NCBI RefSeq assembly: GCF_014204795.1
Contig: NZ_JACHMB010000001.1
Span: 9,374,501-9,438,500, forward strand
Direction of reading: 5' to 3'
Origin: Nonomuraea jabiensis
Lineage (GTDB): Bacteria; Actinomycetota; Actinomycetes; Streptosporangiales; Streptosporangiaceae
DNA: 64,000 nt
Under the pieces are notes generated by a model that ran no database searches, was not told the origin of the DNA, and worked only from the letters and a program-made list of their open reading frames with translations. Positions within the stretch are counted from its first letter, which is position 1; each line of letters opens with the position of its first letter. The position numbers and the translations under genes are program-made. This document shows, in pieces, positions 8,922 through 16,732 of the stretch.

Positions 8922-9035
8922 CCTACGCCGTGGGTGATCACGCCGTGAGTACGCAGGACACGGGCCTGGCCGCGCGGCCGCCAGGGTCCCAGGCTGTCAG
9001 GCGAGTTACCCACCTGAACGAATTGGAGATGAACC

Positions 9036-9782
9036 GTGCCCCAGACGCTCGGACTCATCGGGAGCGGCATGATCGGGTCTTCGGTCGCCCGCCTGGCCGT
9101 GGCGGCCGGCCTCGAGGTCGTCCTCAGCAATTCGCGGGGGCCCGAGACCCTCGCGGACCTCGTCGCCGAGCTGGGCGGGCGTGCCCGGGCGGCCACCCCG
9201 GCCGAAGCGGCACGCGCCGCCGACCTGGTGGTGGCGGCCATCCCGCTGAAAGCCCGCGACCGGCTGCCCGCCGGCGCCCTGGCCGGCAAGACGGTGCTGG
9301 ACACGTCGAACTACTACCCGGAGCGGGACGGCCACCTGGCCGAACTCGACGCGGGCGAGCTGACCTCCAGCGCCCTCGTGCAGCGCCACCTCGCCGGCGC
9401 CCGGGTGGTCAAGGCGTTCAACAACATCACCCCGCACCAGCTGCTCACCCTCGCCCGGCCCACGGGCGCGCCCGACCGCAACGCCCTGCCCATCGCCGGC
9501 GACGACGCGGAGGCGAAGGCAGAGGCCACCCGGCTGCTGGACGTCCTCGGCCATGACGCGGTGGACCTCGGCACGCTTGCCGACAGCTGGCGCAGCGAAC
9601 CGAACACCCCGGTCTACATCCAGCCCTACCTCGGCGAACTACCCGCCATGAGCGTGGCGGACTTCCTCCGCTGGACCCTCGGGAACCCCGGCATCGCCGT
9701 CCCCGCCGCGCAGGTCGGCAGGCTCGTCGAGACCGCGGAACGCCGGCCGGCGGGCGAGGCCAGGCTCCCGAGCGCCGGCTGA
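9036..9782 (+). CDS. NAD(P)-binding oxidoreductase, F420H2:NADP reductase-like
   Basis: 248-aa Rossmann protein. The N-terminus LGLIGSGMIGSSVARLA is the dinucleotide-binding motif, SNSRGPETL gives the expected phosphate-binding Ser/Arg, and VVKAFNNI plus LPIAGDD are typical of the F420-dependent NADP reductase/YqkF-like group. The start is GTG with GGAG 8 nt upstream. It is divergent from the MmyB-type regulator, which probably controls it. The last 144 bp overlap the convergent esterase gene on the other strand, so one of the two C-termini may be non-native. Confidence 0.82.
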   Translation: MPQTLGLIGSGMIGSSVARLAVAAGLEVVLSNSRGPETLADLVAELGGRARAATPAEAARAADLVVAAIPLKARDRLPAGALAGKTVLDTSNYYPERDGHLAELDAGELTSSALVQRHLAGARVVKAFNNITPHQLLTLARPTGAPDRNALPIAGDDAEAKAEATRLLDVLGHDAVDLGTLADSWRSEPNTPVYIQPYLGELPAMSVADFLRWTLGNPGIAVPAAQVGRLVETAERRPAGEARLPSAG

Positions 9783-10850
9783 CCCCTGAAGGCTCATCGC
9801 GCAGAACGCCTCGACGGCGTTGATGACGGCCTCGAAGCGCAGCGAGTGGAACAGGTCGAAGGCGTGCTGCCCGCCGGGCAGCTCGGCGTAGGCGACCGGC
9901 TGGGCCGAGAGCTCGCGCAGGCGTCCGGCGAGGAGCCGGGCGCCCTCGACCGGCGCGACGGTGTCGTGGTCGCCGTGGATGAGGAAGAACGGCGGCGCGT
10001 CCGGCCGGACGTGGGCGAGGGGCGAGGTCCGCGGACCCTCGCCGTAGTAGGGGCCGTAGTAGCCGCCCAGCCCGATCACCCCCGCCACGAACGCCGGATC
10101 GTCGGAGGTGAGGGCGGCCATGGCCGACAGGTGAGCGCCGGCCGAGCTGCCCGCGAGGAAGATCCGGCCTGGATCGGCGCCATAGGAGCGCGCGTGCTCC
10201 CGCACCCAGGCGATCAGCTTCCTGGCGTCCGCCAGGTGGTCGTCGAAGGTGGCCTGCGGGCGCAGCCGGTAGTTCGCGCTGACGCACACCCAGCCCTGTG
10301 CGGCCAGGCGGTAGAGGAGGGGCAGCGACTGGCTGTCCTTCCTGCCGCCGCTGTAGCCGCCGCCGTGCAGGTGGATCAGGACCGGGGCCCCGGTGGGCCG
10401 GGAGCGGTGGCGGTAGAGGTCCAGCAGGTTGCGCCTGCCGGCCGTGCCGTACGGGAGGTCGGGGATCCGTTCCACGGAGCGGCGGCGGCGCAGGAAAGGG
10501 CTGAGCAGGATGCGCCCGTACGGGAGGCGGCGCGAGACGGGCACCGCCCCCATGGCGCGCCGCACGACGGGCAGGGCCTGGTGGCCGCGCCAGGCCACCC
10601 GGACCAGGCCCGCCATGGTCAGGGCCGCCGCCCCCGCGATGATCGGCGAGGTCAGGTCGCCTTGCGCGAAGGCGAGCACCGAGGCGGCCAGCAGCCAGGC
10701 CGACACCACGAAGGGCAGCTCGTTGACGGCCAGGCCGAGCCGGAGGCTCAGCATGGCCAGAAGCCGGGTACGACCGGGCGCGGCCAGCGCGAAGAACGTG
10801 CAGATCGCGACGAGGAGCAGCGTGATCAGGTACCCGAAGGGCAGGTTCAT
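9639..10850 (-). CDS. Membrane-anchored alpha/beta hydrolase (HSL/esterase type)
   Basis: Three hydrophobic segments fill residues 1-85, then a carboxylesterase domain: oxyanion HGGG at 162-165, nucleophile in GSSAG (Ser236), acid in HGDHD (Asp296) and base in GGQHAF (His329). All catalytic residues are present. The ATG overlaps the stop of the upstream DUF6069 gene as ATGA, so the long N-terminal extension of the open frame is not real. About 47 residues after the normal end of the fold run antisense through the convergent reductase gene; this low-complexity tail suggests a lost stop codon. Substrate unknown. Confidence 0.82.
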   Translation of the reverse strand: MNLPFGYLITLLLVAICTFFALAAPGRTRLLAMLSLRLGLAVNELPFVVSAWLLAASVLAFAQGDLTSPIIAGAAALTMAGLVRVAWRGHQALPVVRRAMGAVPVSRRLPYGRILLSPFLRRRRSVERIPDLPYGTAGRRNLLDLYRHRSRPTGAPVLIHLHGGGYSGGRKDSQSLPLLYRLAAQGWVCVSANYRLRPQATFDDHLADARKLIAWVREHARSYGADPGRIFLAGSSAGAHLSAMAALTSDDPAFVAGVIGLGGYYGPYYGEGPRTSPLAHVRPDAPPFFLIHGDHDTVAPVEGARLLAGRLRELSAQPVAYAELPGGQHAFDLFHSLRFEAVINAVEAFCAMSLQGSAGAREPGLARRPAFRGLDEPADLRGGDGDAGVPEGPAEEVRHAHGG

Positions 10851-11224
10851 CGCCGCGCCAGCCCCGCGACGAGCACGGCGCCGACGACCAGGTGCAGCAG
10901 CATCAGCACCAGCGTCGCGGCGAGACCGGCGGCGCTGCCGAGCGGGCCGAAAAGGGACAGGACGAGCACGACCAGGGCGGTGATCGTCCAGACGCGGCCG
11001 GGCCTGGCGACCCGTCGTTCCAGAACGGCCAGCAGCGCCCAGCCCGCGAGCCCGACCACCAGGCTCGCGACGATGACCGACACCGGGCCGACGGTCTGCG
11101 TGGCGCCGCCCGTCCGCACGGTCAGCGCGGCGCCGGCCAGCGGCACCGCCAGGGCCCACACGGCCAGGGCGGCCGCGGGGGCCGCGATCACGGTGAGGAG
11201 CAGTCTTCTGAGGGAGGTGTTCAC
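10847..11224 (-). CDS. DUF6069 family four-helix membrane protein
   Basis: 125 aa, almost entirely hydrophobic, with four predicted membrane helices and little else. The pattern of a first long helix, a short loop containing TQTVGP, a helix ending in the basic LERRVARPGR and two final helices matches DUF6069, a family of unknown function. A second member lies at 57868-58317 in this window. It forms a two-gene operon with the esterase through an ATGA overlap. Function unknown. Confidence 0.75.
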   Translation of the reverse strand: MNTSLRRLLLTVIAAPAAALAVWALAVPLAGAALTVRTGGATQTVGPVSVIVASLVVGLAGWALLAVLERRVARPGRVWTITALVVLVLSLFGPLGSAAGLAATLVLMLLHLVVGAVLVAGLARR

Positions 11225-11355
11225 GCCGCTCAGCCTCGCCCGTCCGGGCGGGTCGCCGCATCGGGCCCGCGGTCGCGCTCTGTCCGTCCCCGGTGGGGTA
11301 CGGGTCCTCCTTTAGTAGGTGATGGCTCCTTCGTACCGGCGACTAACCTGGGCCG

Positions 11356-12480
11356 GTGAGTGAGATGCGACCCTCGCGGCCCCTGGCCGTGGCGGCCATG
11401 GCCCTCGGGGTGGGCGCGCTGACCGGCCTGACGCTGTGGGGGCAGGGCGGCGGGCCGCTGCTGTGGCCGGATGTGGCGGTGGCGGTGCTGAGCCTGGTCG
11501 CGGCGCTCGCCCAGCTGTGGTGGCCGGTCTCCGGGGCGCTCGCCGCGGCCCTGCTCGCCGTGGCCTCCCCGGTGGCCACGCCGGCGGCGACGACCGGGGC
11601 GCTGCAGGTGGCCCAGCGCAGGCGCTTCCCCGTCGCGGCGGCGGTGGCGGCGGCGGGCATGGCGGCCCATCTGGTCCAGGGGCTGTGGCGGCCGAGCTCC
11701 GGCATCTCCCTCGGCTGGTGGCTGCTGCTGATCTGCGCCGCGTACGGGGCGCTGCTCGGCTGGGGCGGGCTGGCCCGCTCCCGCCGCGCCCTGCTCATCT
11801 CGCTGCACGAACGCGCCCGCCGCGCCGAGGCCGAGCAGGGCAGGCGGGTCGCCGAGGCCCGCATGGCCGAGCGCCGCCGGCTCGCCAGGGAGATGCACGA
11901 CGTGCTGGCCCACCGCCTGTCGCTGGTGGCCACGCACGCGGGGGCGCTGGAGTACCGGCCTGACTCCTCGCCCGACCAGCTCGCCCGGGCCGCCGGGGTG
12001 GTCCGTTCCGGAGTCCACCAGGCGCTGGAGGAGCTGCGCCAGGTGATCGGCCTGCTGCGCGAGGAGGACGACCTCCTGGACGAGCTGGAACCCCAGCCCA
12101 CGCTGGCGGACGTGGCGCGGTTGGTCGACGAAGCGCGCCAGGCAGGTCAGGCCGTACAGGTCAGCGACGAGACCGAGGGCGCCGCCCCGCCCGTCGCCGG
12201 GCGGACCGGCTACCGGGTCGTCCAGGAAGGGCTGACCAACGCCCGCAAGCACGCCCCCGGCCAGCCGGTGGAGGTGCTGCTGCGCGGCGCCCCGGGCACG
12301 CGCCTGCTGATCGACATCAGCAACCCGCTGCCCCCGCCCGGCTCGGCGCCGGCCGCGCCCGGCAGCGGCGTCGGCCTGGTCGGGCTCACCGAGCGGGTAC
12401 GGCTGGCCGGCGGGCAACTGGACCACCACAGGACCGGTGGGCGGTTCCGGCTCCAGGCGTGGCTACCATGGCCCGCGTGA
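11356..12480 (+). CDS. NarL-type sensor histidine kinase (HisKA_3)
   Basis: 374 aa with four N-terminal membrane helices (residues about 10-140) and almost no extracytoplasmic loop, then a dimerisation segment with the phosphoacceptor His181 in REMHDVLAHRLS and a HATPase with GYRVVQEGLTNARKH and GVGLVGLTERV. It should phosphorylate the next gene product. TAACCT at 11344-11349 lies only 6 nt before the GTG start and there is no ribosome site, so a leaderless transcript is likely. Signal unknown; membrane-embedded sensing is typical of this subtype. Confidence 0.9.
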   Translation: MSEMRPSRPLAVAAMALGVGALTGLTLWGQGGGPLLWPDVAVAVLSLVAALAQLWWPVSGALAAALLAVASPVATPAATTGALQVAQRRRFPVAAAVAAAGMAAHLVQGLWRPSSGISLGWWLLLICAAYGALLGWGGLARSRRALLISLHERARRAEAEQGRRVAEARMAERRRLAREMHDVLAHRLSLVATHAGALEYRPDSSPDQLARAAGVVRSGVHQALEELRQVIGLLREEDDLLDELEPQPTLADVARLVDEARQAGQAVQVSDETEGAAPPVAGRTGYRVVQEGLTNARKHAPGQPVEVLLRGAPGTRLLIDISNPLPPPGSAPAAPGSGVGLVGLTERVRLAGGQLDHHRTGGRFRLQAWLPWPA

Positions 12481-13121
12481 TCCGCGTGCTCCTGGTCGAC
12501 GACGACGCCCTGGTCCGGGCCGGGCTGTCCATGATGCTGGACGGTGTCGCGGGCATCTCCGTCGTCGGCGAGGCGGCCGACGGCCAGGAGGCCGTCACCG
12601 CCACCGACGCCCACGCGCCCGACGTCGTGCTCATGGACCTGCGGATGCCTCGTGTGGATGGCATCACCGCCACCCGCCGGCTCCGCGCCCGCGCGCGCCC
12701 GCCGGAGGTGATCGTCCTGACCACCTTCGACACCGACGAGAACATCCTGCACGCGCTGCGCGCCGGCGCCAGCGGGTTCCTGCTCAAGGACACCCCGCCG
12801 CCGCAGATCGTGGAGGCGGTCACCCGGGTCGTGGCGGGGGATCCGATCCTGTCCCCGCGCATCACCCGGCGGCTGATGGAGCGCACCGTCGCCCAGGCCG
12901 GGGCCTACGAGCGGGCCCGCGCCGCCCTGGCCGCCCTCACCCCCCGCGAGTACGAGGTCGCCCTCGCGATCGGGCGCGGCCGGACGAACGCGGACATCTC
13001 CGCGGAGCTCGCCATGGGCATCACGACGGTGAAGGCGCACGTCTCCAACATCCTGACCAAGCTCGACCTGGACAATCGCACCCAGATCGCGCTCCTCGCC
13101 CACGACGCGGGCCTCGCCTGA
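12468..13121 (+). CDS. NarL/LuxR-family response regulator
   Basis: Receiver domain with acidic pair Asp11/Asp12, phosphorylation site Asp57 in VVLMDLRMP and conserved Lys in GFLLKD, followed by a LuxR-type helix-turn-helix (ALAIGRGRTNADISAELAMGITTVKAHVSNI). It overlaps the 3' end of the kinase gene, so the two are co-translated partners. ATG 12468 is chosen; GTG 12459 and GTG 12477 (forming GTGA with the kinase stop) are alternatives. Target genes are not evident, though the divergent DUF6069-esterase pair is closest. Confidence 0.92.
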   Translation: MARVIRVLLVDDDALVRAGLSMMLDGVAGISVVGEAADGQEAVTATDAHAPDVVLMDLRMPRVDGITATRRLRARARPPEVIVLTTFDTDENILHALRAGASGFLLKDTPPPQIVEAVTRVVAGDPILSPRITRRLMERTVAQAGAYERARAALAALTPREYEVALAIGRGRTNADISAELAMGITTVKAHVSNILTKLDLDNRTQIALLAHDAGLA

Positions 13122-13127
13122 ACATGA

Positions 13128-13577
13128 TCAGGGGCTTTCGCGGCCGAGCTCCGCGAGGCGGGTCAGCGCCGGCAGGGCGGCGGCGATCGCCCGGCGCTGT
13201 TCCGGGGTGAGCCGGGCGACGAGCGGGGCCAGGTGGCGGGTGCGGTCGGCGTGGCGGGAGCGGCCGATCCGGCGCCCGGCCTCGGTGATGTGGACGAGCA
13301 CGGCGCGGCCGTCGGTCGGGTCGGGGCGGCGCTCCACCAGGCCGTCGCGCTCCAGCCGGGTGATGAGCTGGGTGATGCCGGGCTGGCTGACCTGCTCGGT
13401 CCTGGTCAGGTCGGTCAGCCGCATCGGGCCGTCGCTGAAGGCGAGGGTGTCGAGCACCGACAGGGTCGTGAACGGCAGCTTCTCCAGCACGGGGAGCCGG
13501 ATGTAGAAGCGGTTGAAGTGCTCGATCGCCATGGTGAAGGCGTCCACGTCGAGATCGTCGCGCGAGGTGTCGTCCAC
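13128..13577 (-). CDS. MarR-family transcriptional regulator
   Basis: Winged-helix MarR protein: MRLTDLTRTEQVSQPGITQLITRLERDGLVERR is the recognition helix and wing, with TDGRAVLVHITEAGRR as the beta-hairpin. I choose GTG at 13577 because TATGTT lies just 6 nt before it, suggesting a leaderless start; the longer frame from 13643 has no ribosome site. It is transcribed divergently from the RlaP-like gene, which is the natural candidate target. Ligand unknown. Confidence 0.85.
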   Translation of the reverse strand: MDDTSRDDLDVDAFTMAIEHFNRFYIRLPVLEKLPFTTLSVLDTLAFSDGPMRLTDLTRTEQVSQPGITQLITRLERDGLVERRPDPTDGRAVLVHITEAGRRIGRSRHADRTRHLAPLVARLTPEQRRAIAAALPALTRLAELGRESP

Positions 13578-13687
13578 GCCGAGAACATACCGAATCTTGC
13601 TTGAGCTGCGCTGACCCGATAATCGGCCGCGAAATTTGATCATTTGCCCTATCTTCGACGGAAGTGTGCGACTCGAAGGGGCATACC

Positions 13688-14446
13688 GTGACCAACACCC
13701 CTACCAACGTGCTGCTCGCCGGAGTCGTCGGCTCCACCGCCTACGGCCTGGCGGGGCCCGACTCCGACGTCGACCGGCTCGGCGTCTTCGCCAGCCCCAC
13801 ACTGGCCATGGTCGGCTTGTCCCGGCCCAAGGAGAGCATCGTCCAGACGAACCCCGACCGCTCGCTCCACGAGGCCGGCAAGTGGTGCTCGCTCGCGCTG
13901 GGCGGCAATCCCACCGTGATGGAGCTGGTGTGGCTGCCCGACGACCTGTACGAGACCCGCACCCCGCTCGGTGACCGGCTGATCGCCATCCGGACCGCGT
14001 TCCTGTCCGGCCCGCGGGTCCGCAACGCCTACCTCGGGTACGCCACCCAGCAGTTCAAACGCCTCGACCAGCGCGGCGACGGCTCGTTCTCGGCCGACAC
14101 CCGCAAGCGGACCAGCAAGCACGCCCGCCACCTCGCCCGCCTCCTGCACCAGGGGCGGGAACTGTACGAGACCGGCCACCTGCCGATCCGGCTCCCCGAC
14201 CCCGAGGCGATCCGCGCCTTCGGGGAGAGGGTCGCCGCCGGCAGCCTCGAGGAGGCCCAGGCCCTGCTGGCGGCCACCGAGGAGGTGTTCGACACCGTGC
14301 GTACGCCGCTGCCCGACCGGCCCGACGAGGCGACGGTCGAAGCGTGGCTGCGCGAGGTCCGCATCGCCCACTGGGACCCGCCGACCTCGCCGCCCGTCGT
14401 GCGGGATCAGCCGTTCAGCAGCGGGACGAGGTATTCCTCCTCGTAG
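13688..14446 (+). CDS. RlaP-like nucleotidyltransferase (RNA ligase-associated)
   Basis: 252-aa protein with an N-terminal nucleotidyltransferase motif: GSTAYGLAGPDSDVDRLGV, the GS pair plus an Asp cluster (Asp25/27/29) that would bind metal. The rest (GNPTVMELVWLP, FLSGPRVRNAYLGYATQQFKRL) matches the YcgL/RlaP family, which is named for association with RNA ligases; its substrate is not firmly established. The start is GTG with AAGGGG upstream. No RNA ligase is in the window, but a three-gene tRNA array lies 1.1 kb downstream. The last 40 bp overlap the convergent DDN-hemerythrin gene. Confidence 0.8.
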   Translation: MTNTPTNVLLAGVVGSTAYGLAGPDSDVDRLGVFASPTLAMVGLSRPKESIVQTNPDRSLHEAGKWCSLALGGNPTVMELVWLPDDLYETRTPLGDRLIAIRTAFLSGPRVRNAYLGYATQQFKRLDQRGDGSFSADTRKRTSKHARHLARLLHQGRELYETGHLPIRLPDPEAIRAFGERVAAGSLEEAQALLAATEEVFDTVRTPLPDRPDEATVEAWLREVRIAHWDPPTSPPVVRDQPFSSGTRYSSS

Positions 14447-15228
14447 TCGAGGTGGGCCTCGACCTCGCGGGTGAGCCGTTCGACCTCCGCCAGCAACGTG
14501 CCGGGGGAGAGGCCGTCGTCACGCAGGAGCGCCTGGAGCTCTCCCAGCAGCCGCTGGACGGTCTCGTGCTCGGCGCGCAGCCGGTCCATCACCGGCTCCA
14601 GCTCCGGATAGCGCGCCTCCACCGCGGGGAAGACGGCCTCGTCCTCGCGCGTGTGGTGCTCGTGCAGGTTGGCGCACATGGTCAGGCAGTTGACGCGCAG
14701 CTGCGCACCCAGGCGCGGGCCCGACCGGGCGACCTCGGTGCGGATGCGGGACAGCTCCCTGCGGAAGGCGTCGTGCACCACCTTGAGCGCGTCACCCAGG
14801 CGGCCCGGCGGCGGCCCGTCGAAGATCGGGAGGAGCGCGACCACGGGCAGGACGCGGCCCGCACTCTCCTGGTAACGCCCCCAGCCGGGGTCGGCCTCCA
14901 CGGCGCGGGCGAAGATGCGGTCGCGCTCCTCGCCCTCCAGCACGACCGCCTTCGCCTGGTAGGTGAAGACGCCGTCCTCCACGGTGACCTGCGGGTTGGC
15001 GACCAGATTGTGGTACCAGGCCGGGTGCCGCGGCGAGCCGCCGGCCGAGGCGATGATCAGGTTGCGCTCGCCGTCCGGCAGGTAGCCGAGCGGCGTCGTG
15101 TGGCGCGCGCCCGTGCGCGCTCCGACGGTCGTCAGAAGGAGCAGCCTGGCTCCCTCGAACATGCCGCCGACCTGGCCGCGGTTGGCCCGGAACTCGTCGA
15201 TGATCTGCTGGTTGAAGTCAATGGGCAT
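14407..15228 (-). CDS. Deazaflavin (F420)-dependent nitroreductase fused to hemerythrin domain
   Basis: Two domains in one chain. Residues about 1-130 are a DDN-type split-barrel (LLLLTTVGARTGARHTTPLGYLPDG, ASAGGSPRHPAWYHNLVANP), expected to bind F420 and reduce or oxidise small molecules. Residues about 150-273 are a hemerythrin-like four-helix bundle with iron-ligand histidines and acids in HEHHTREDEAVFP, EHETV and HLDYEEEYLVP. The fusion suggests a reductase coupled to di-iron sensing of O2, NO or peroxide (inference). ATG 15228 has GGAG 10 nt upstream. Confidence 0.88.
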   Translation of the reverse strand: MPIDFNQQIIDEFRANRGQVGGMFEGARLLLLTTVGARTGARHTTPLGYLPDGERNLIIASAGGSPRHPAWYHNLVANPQVTVEDGVFTYQAKAVVLEGEERDRIFARAVEADPGWGRYQESAGRVLPVVALLPIFDGPPPGRLGDALKVVHDAFRRELSRIRTEVARSGPRLGAQLRVNCLTMCANLHEHHTREDEAVFPAVEARYPELEPVMDRLRAEHETVQRLLGELQALLRDDGLSPGTLLAEVERLTREVEAHLDYEEEYLVPLLNG

Positions 15229-15515
15229 GCGTGTTTCGCTCCAAAGCGGAATGGGTTCTTCGATGACCTGGGAAACCCGTCGGAGCACGCCGCAACGGCG
15301 TGCGCGGGTCAGCTGCGTTCAGGCACGCCCAGCGATGTGAGAAGTCATCGGCCTCATCCCCTTTGGTTTCGGCGCCTCCATGCCGCCGCCGTCCCCACGG
15401 CCGGCGTCACGCGACGCGACGGCCATTACACGTTGATCGGCGCCGGATGTCAACTCGCCCGGGGGAAGTGCGCGAGGACGGAGTCGGATTGTCGGGGGCG
15501 ATAAACGGCAGGCCG

Positions 15516-15588
15516 TACCCCGTACCGGACTCGAACCGGCGATTTCCCGGTTGAAAGCCGGGCGTCCTGACCGCTGGACCAACGGGGC
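15516..15588 (-). tRNA. tRNA-Glu (UUC)
   Basis: Folds as a complete 73-nt class I tRNA: seven-base acceptor with G1-U72, four-base D stem, anticodon stem CCCGG/CCGGG with loop CTTTCAA (anticodon UUC) and a T arm with TTCGAGT. As far as I recall, the G1-U72 end is found in actinobacterial tRNA-Glu. CCA is not encoded. First of three tRNA genes in tandem. Confidence 0.85.
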
Positions 15589-15600
15589 CTTTTTCTTACG

Positions 15601-15673
15601 TACGTCCGGCGGGATTCGAACCCGCACCATCCGGTTCCTTAGACCGGTGCCTCTGCCATTGGGCTACGGACGT
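15601..15673 (-). tRNA. Class I tRNA with anticodon AAG (identity uncertain)
   Basis: Perfect seven-base acceptor (ACGTCCG/CGGACGT), D arm with AATGGCAGA loop, anticodon stem CCGGT/ACCGG with loop CTAAGGA, five-base variable loop and perfect T arm GCGGG-TTCGAAT-CCCGC. The anticodon reads AAG, which would be Leu, but bacterial tRNA-Leu has a long variable arm and A34 is rare outside tRNA-Arg. The fold is sound, so the gene is probably real while its charging identity is doubtful. 12 nt from each neighbour. Confidence 0.65.
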
Positions 15674-15685
15674 GCCGGCGTTTTC

Positions 15686-15758
15686 GTGGACCGACAGGAT
15701 CTCGAAACCTGAACTCCTGCGTGCAAGGCAGGTGTGATGCCTTTTCACCATCAGCCCA
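15686..15758 (-). tRNA. tRNA with anticodon UGC (Ala-like anticodon, atypical body)
   Basis: Seven-base acceptor TGGGCTG/CGGTCCA with two G-U pairs, anticodon stem CCTGC/GCAGG with loop CTTGCAC (anticodon UGC), and a T stem with one U-U mismatch. The G3-U70 pair needed by alanyl-tRNA synthetase is absent (G3-C70; the wobble is at 4-69), so it may not be charged with Ala. Third member of the evenly spaced array. Confidence 0.6.
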
Positions 15759-15766
15759 AAGAGAAA

Positions 15767-15793
15767 GGCCGCCCGGTGGCTCACCCGGCGGCC
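15767..15793 (-). terminator. Hairpin with T-rich tail upstream of the tRNA array
   Basis: Twelve-base arms GGCCGCCCGGTG and CACCCGGCGGCC pair with one mismatch around a three-base loop. On the minus strand the stem is followed by TTTCTCTTT, as in an intrinsic terminator, so it would stop minus-strand transcripts entering the tRNA array. Confidence 0.4.
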
Positions 15794-15979
15794 TCTGGAG
15801 GATCCTTGAGAGGATTATCCAGAAGCCCGTCCGGCCGGCCCGAGCGCGCCGCCGCACGCCGCGCCCCGGCGATAGCGGCGTTCGGCTGCGAATCGCATGG
15901 GAGGCCTTTCTTTCGTTCTTCCGACGAAGATGACAGTAGCCGGTGCGCGTCGGCGCCTGCCATTGATTTATGGTGGGGC

Positions 15980-16732
15980 ATGCGGATCGGAGAGCTCGCC
16001 GCGCTGCTCAGGGTGTCCACCCGGACGGTGCGCTACTACCACCAGCAAGGCATCCTGCCGGAGCCGCCGCGCCTGGCCAACGGCTACCGCGAGTACGGCA
16101 TGCGCGACGCCATCGCCCTGGCCCGCGTGCGGCGCCTGGTGGAGCTCGGGCTGAGCCTGGAGGAGGCGCGGGACGTCATCGCGGACGACCGCTCCCGCGA
16201 GCTGTCCGACATCCTCGTCGAGATCGACGCGGACCTGGCCCGGCAGGAGCACGAGATCCAGCTGCGCCGCCGGCGGCTGGCCGAGGTGCTCAAGCAGGCC
16301 GAGGCCGGGTCGCTGGGCCCCGACGACACCTCGTCGCCCGATCTGCTGGCGTTCCTGCGCACGGTGGAGCTCCCGGCGTCGAAGGCGGCGGCCTGGGACC
16401 GCGATCTGCTGGTGCTGATGGACAGCATGGCGACGAGCGGCGACCGGAAGCAGGCGTTCGCGATGTTCGACGCGCTGGCTGCCGACCCCGCGATGGCGGC
16501 GCGCGGCCACGACTTCTACCGCAGGCTCGACGCGCTGGCCGACGCCTCGCCGGACGATCCGCAGGTGGGGCCGCTGGCGGAGGCGCTGGCCGACTACAGC
16601 GTGGTGCACCTGCTGGCCGGCTCCGGCCCGCCCGACTGGGACTCGGCGGCGGTCGAGCCGTTCCTCGACGGGCTCGCCCCCGCGCAGGCCGAGGTCGTAC
16701 GGCAGGCGATGCGGATCATGGCGCGCCGGTGA
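15980..16732 (+). CDS. MerR-family transcriptional regulator
   Basis: 250 aa. The N-terminal MerR helix-turn-helix and wing (MRIGELAALLRVSTRTVRYYHQQGILPEP, NGYREYG) is followed by a long dimer helix and a helical C-terminal effector domain of about 130 residues without the metal-binding cysteines of MerR/CueR, so an organic ligand is likelier. The ATG is preceded by GGTGGGG. The 3' end overlaps the convergent TetR gene by 17 bp. Target unknown; the nearest upstream region contains only the tRNA array. Confidence 0.88.
   Translation: MRIGELAALLRVSTRTVRYYHQQGILPEPPRLANGYREYGMRDAIALARVRRLVELGLSLEEARDVIADDRSRELSDILVEIDADLARQEHEIQLRRRRLAEVLKQAEAGSLGPDDTSSPDLLAFLRTVELPASKAAAWDRDLLVLMDSMATSGDRKQAFAMFDALAADPAMAARGHDFYRRLDALADASPDDPQVGPLAEALADYSVVHLLAGSGPPDWDSAAVEPFLDGLAPAQAEVVRQAMRIMARR

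Noticed and set aside
8934..8941. GTGATCAC as a firm operator for the MmyB-type regulator
   Set aside because: Eight-base palindromes are common by chance and no second copy or extended arms were found; mentioned only within the gene entry.
10851..11261. N-terminal extension of the esterase frame to 11261
   Set aside because: It is an Arg/Gly-rich shadow of the DUF6069 gene; the ATGA overlap at 10847-10850 gives a natural start.
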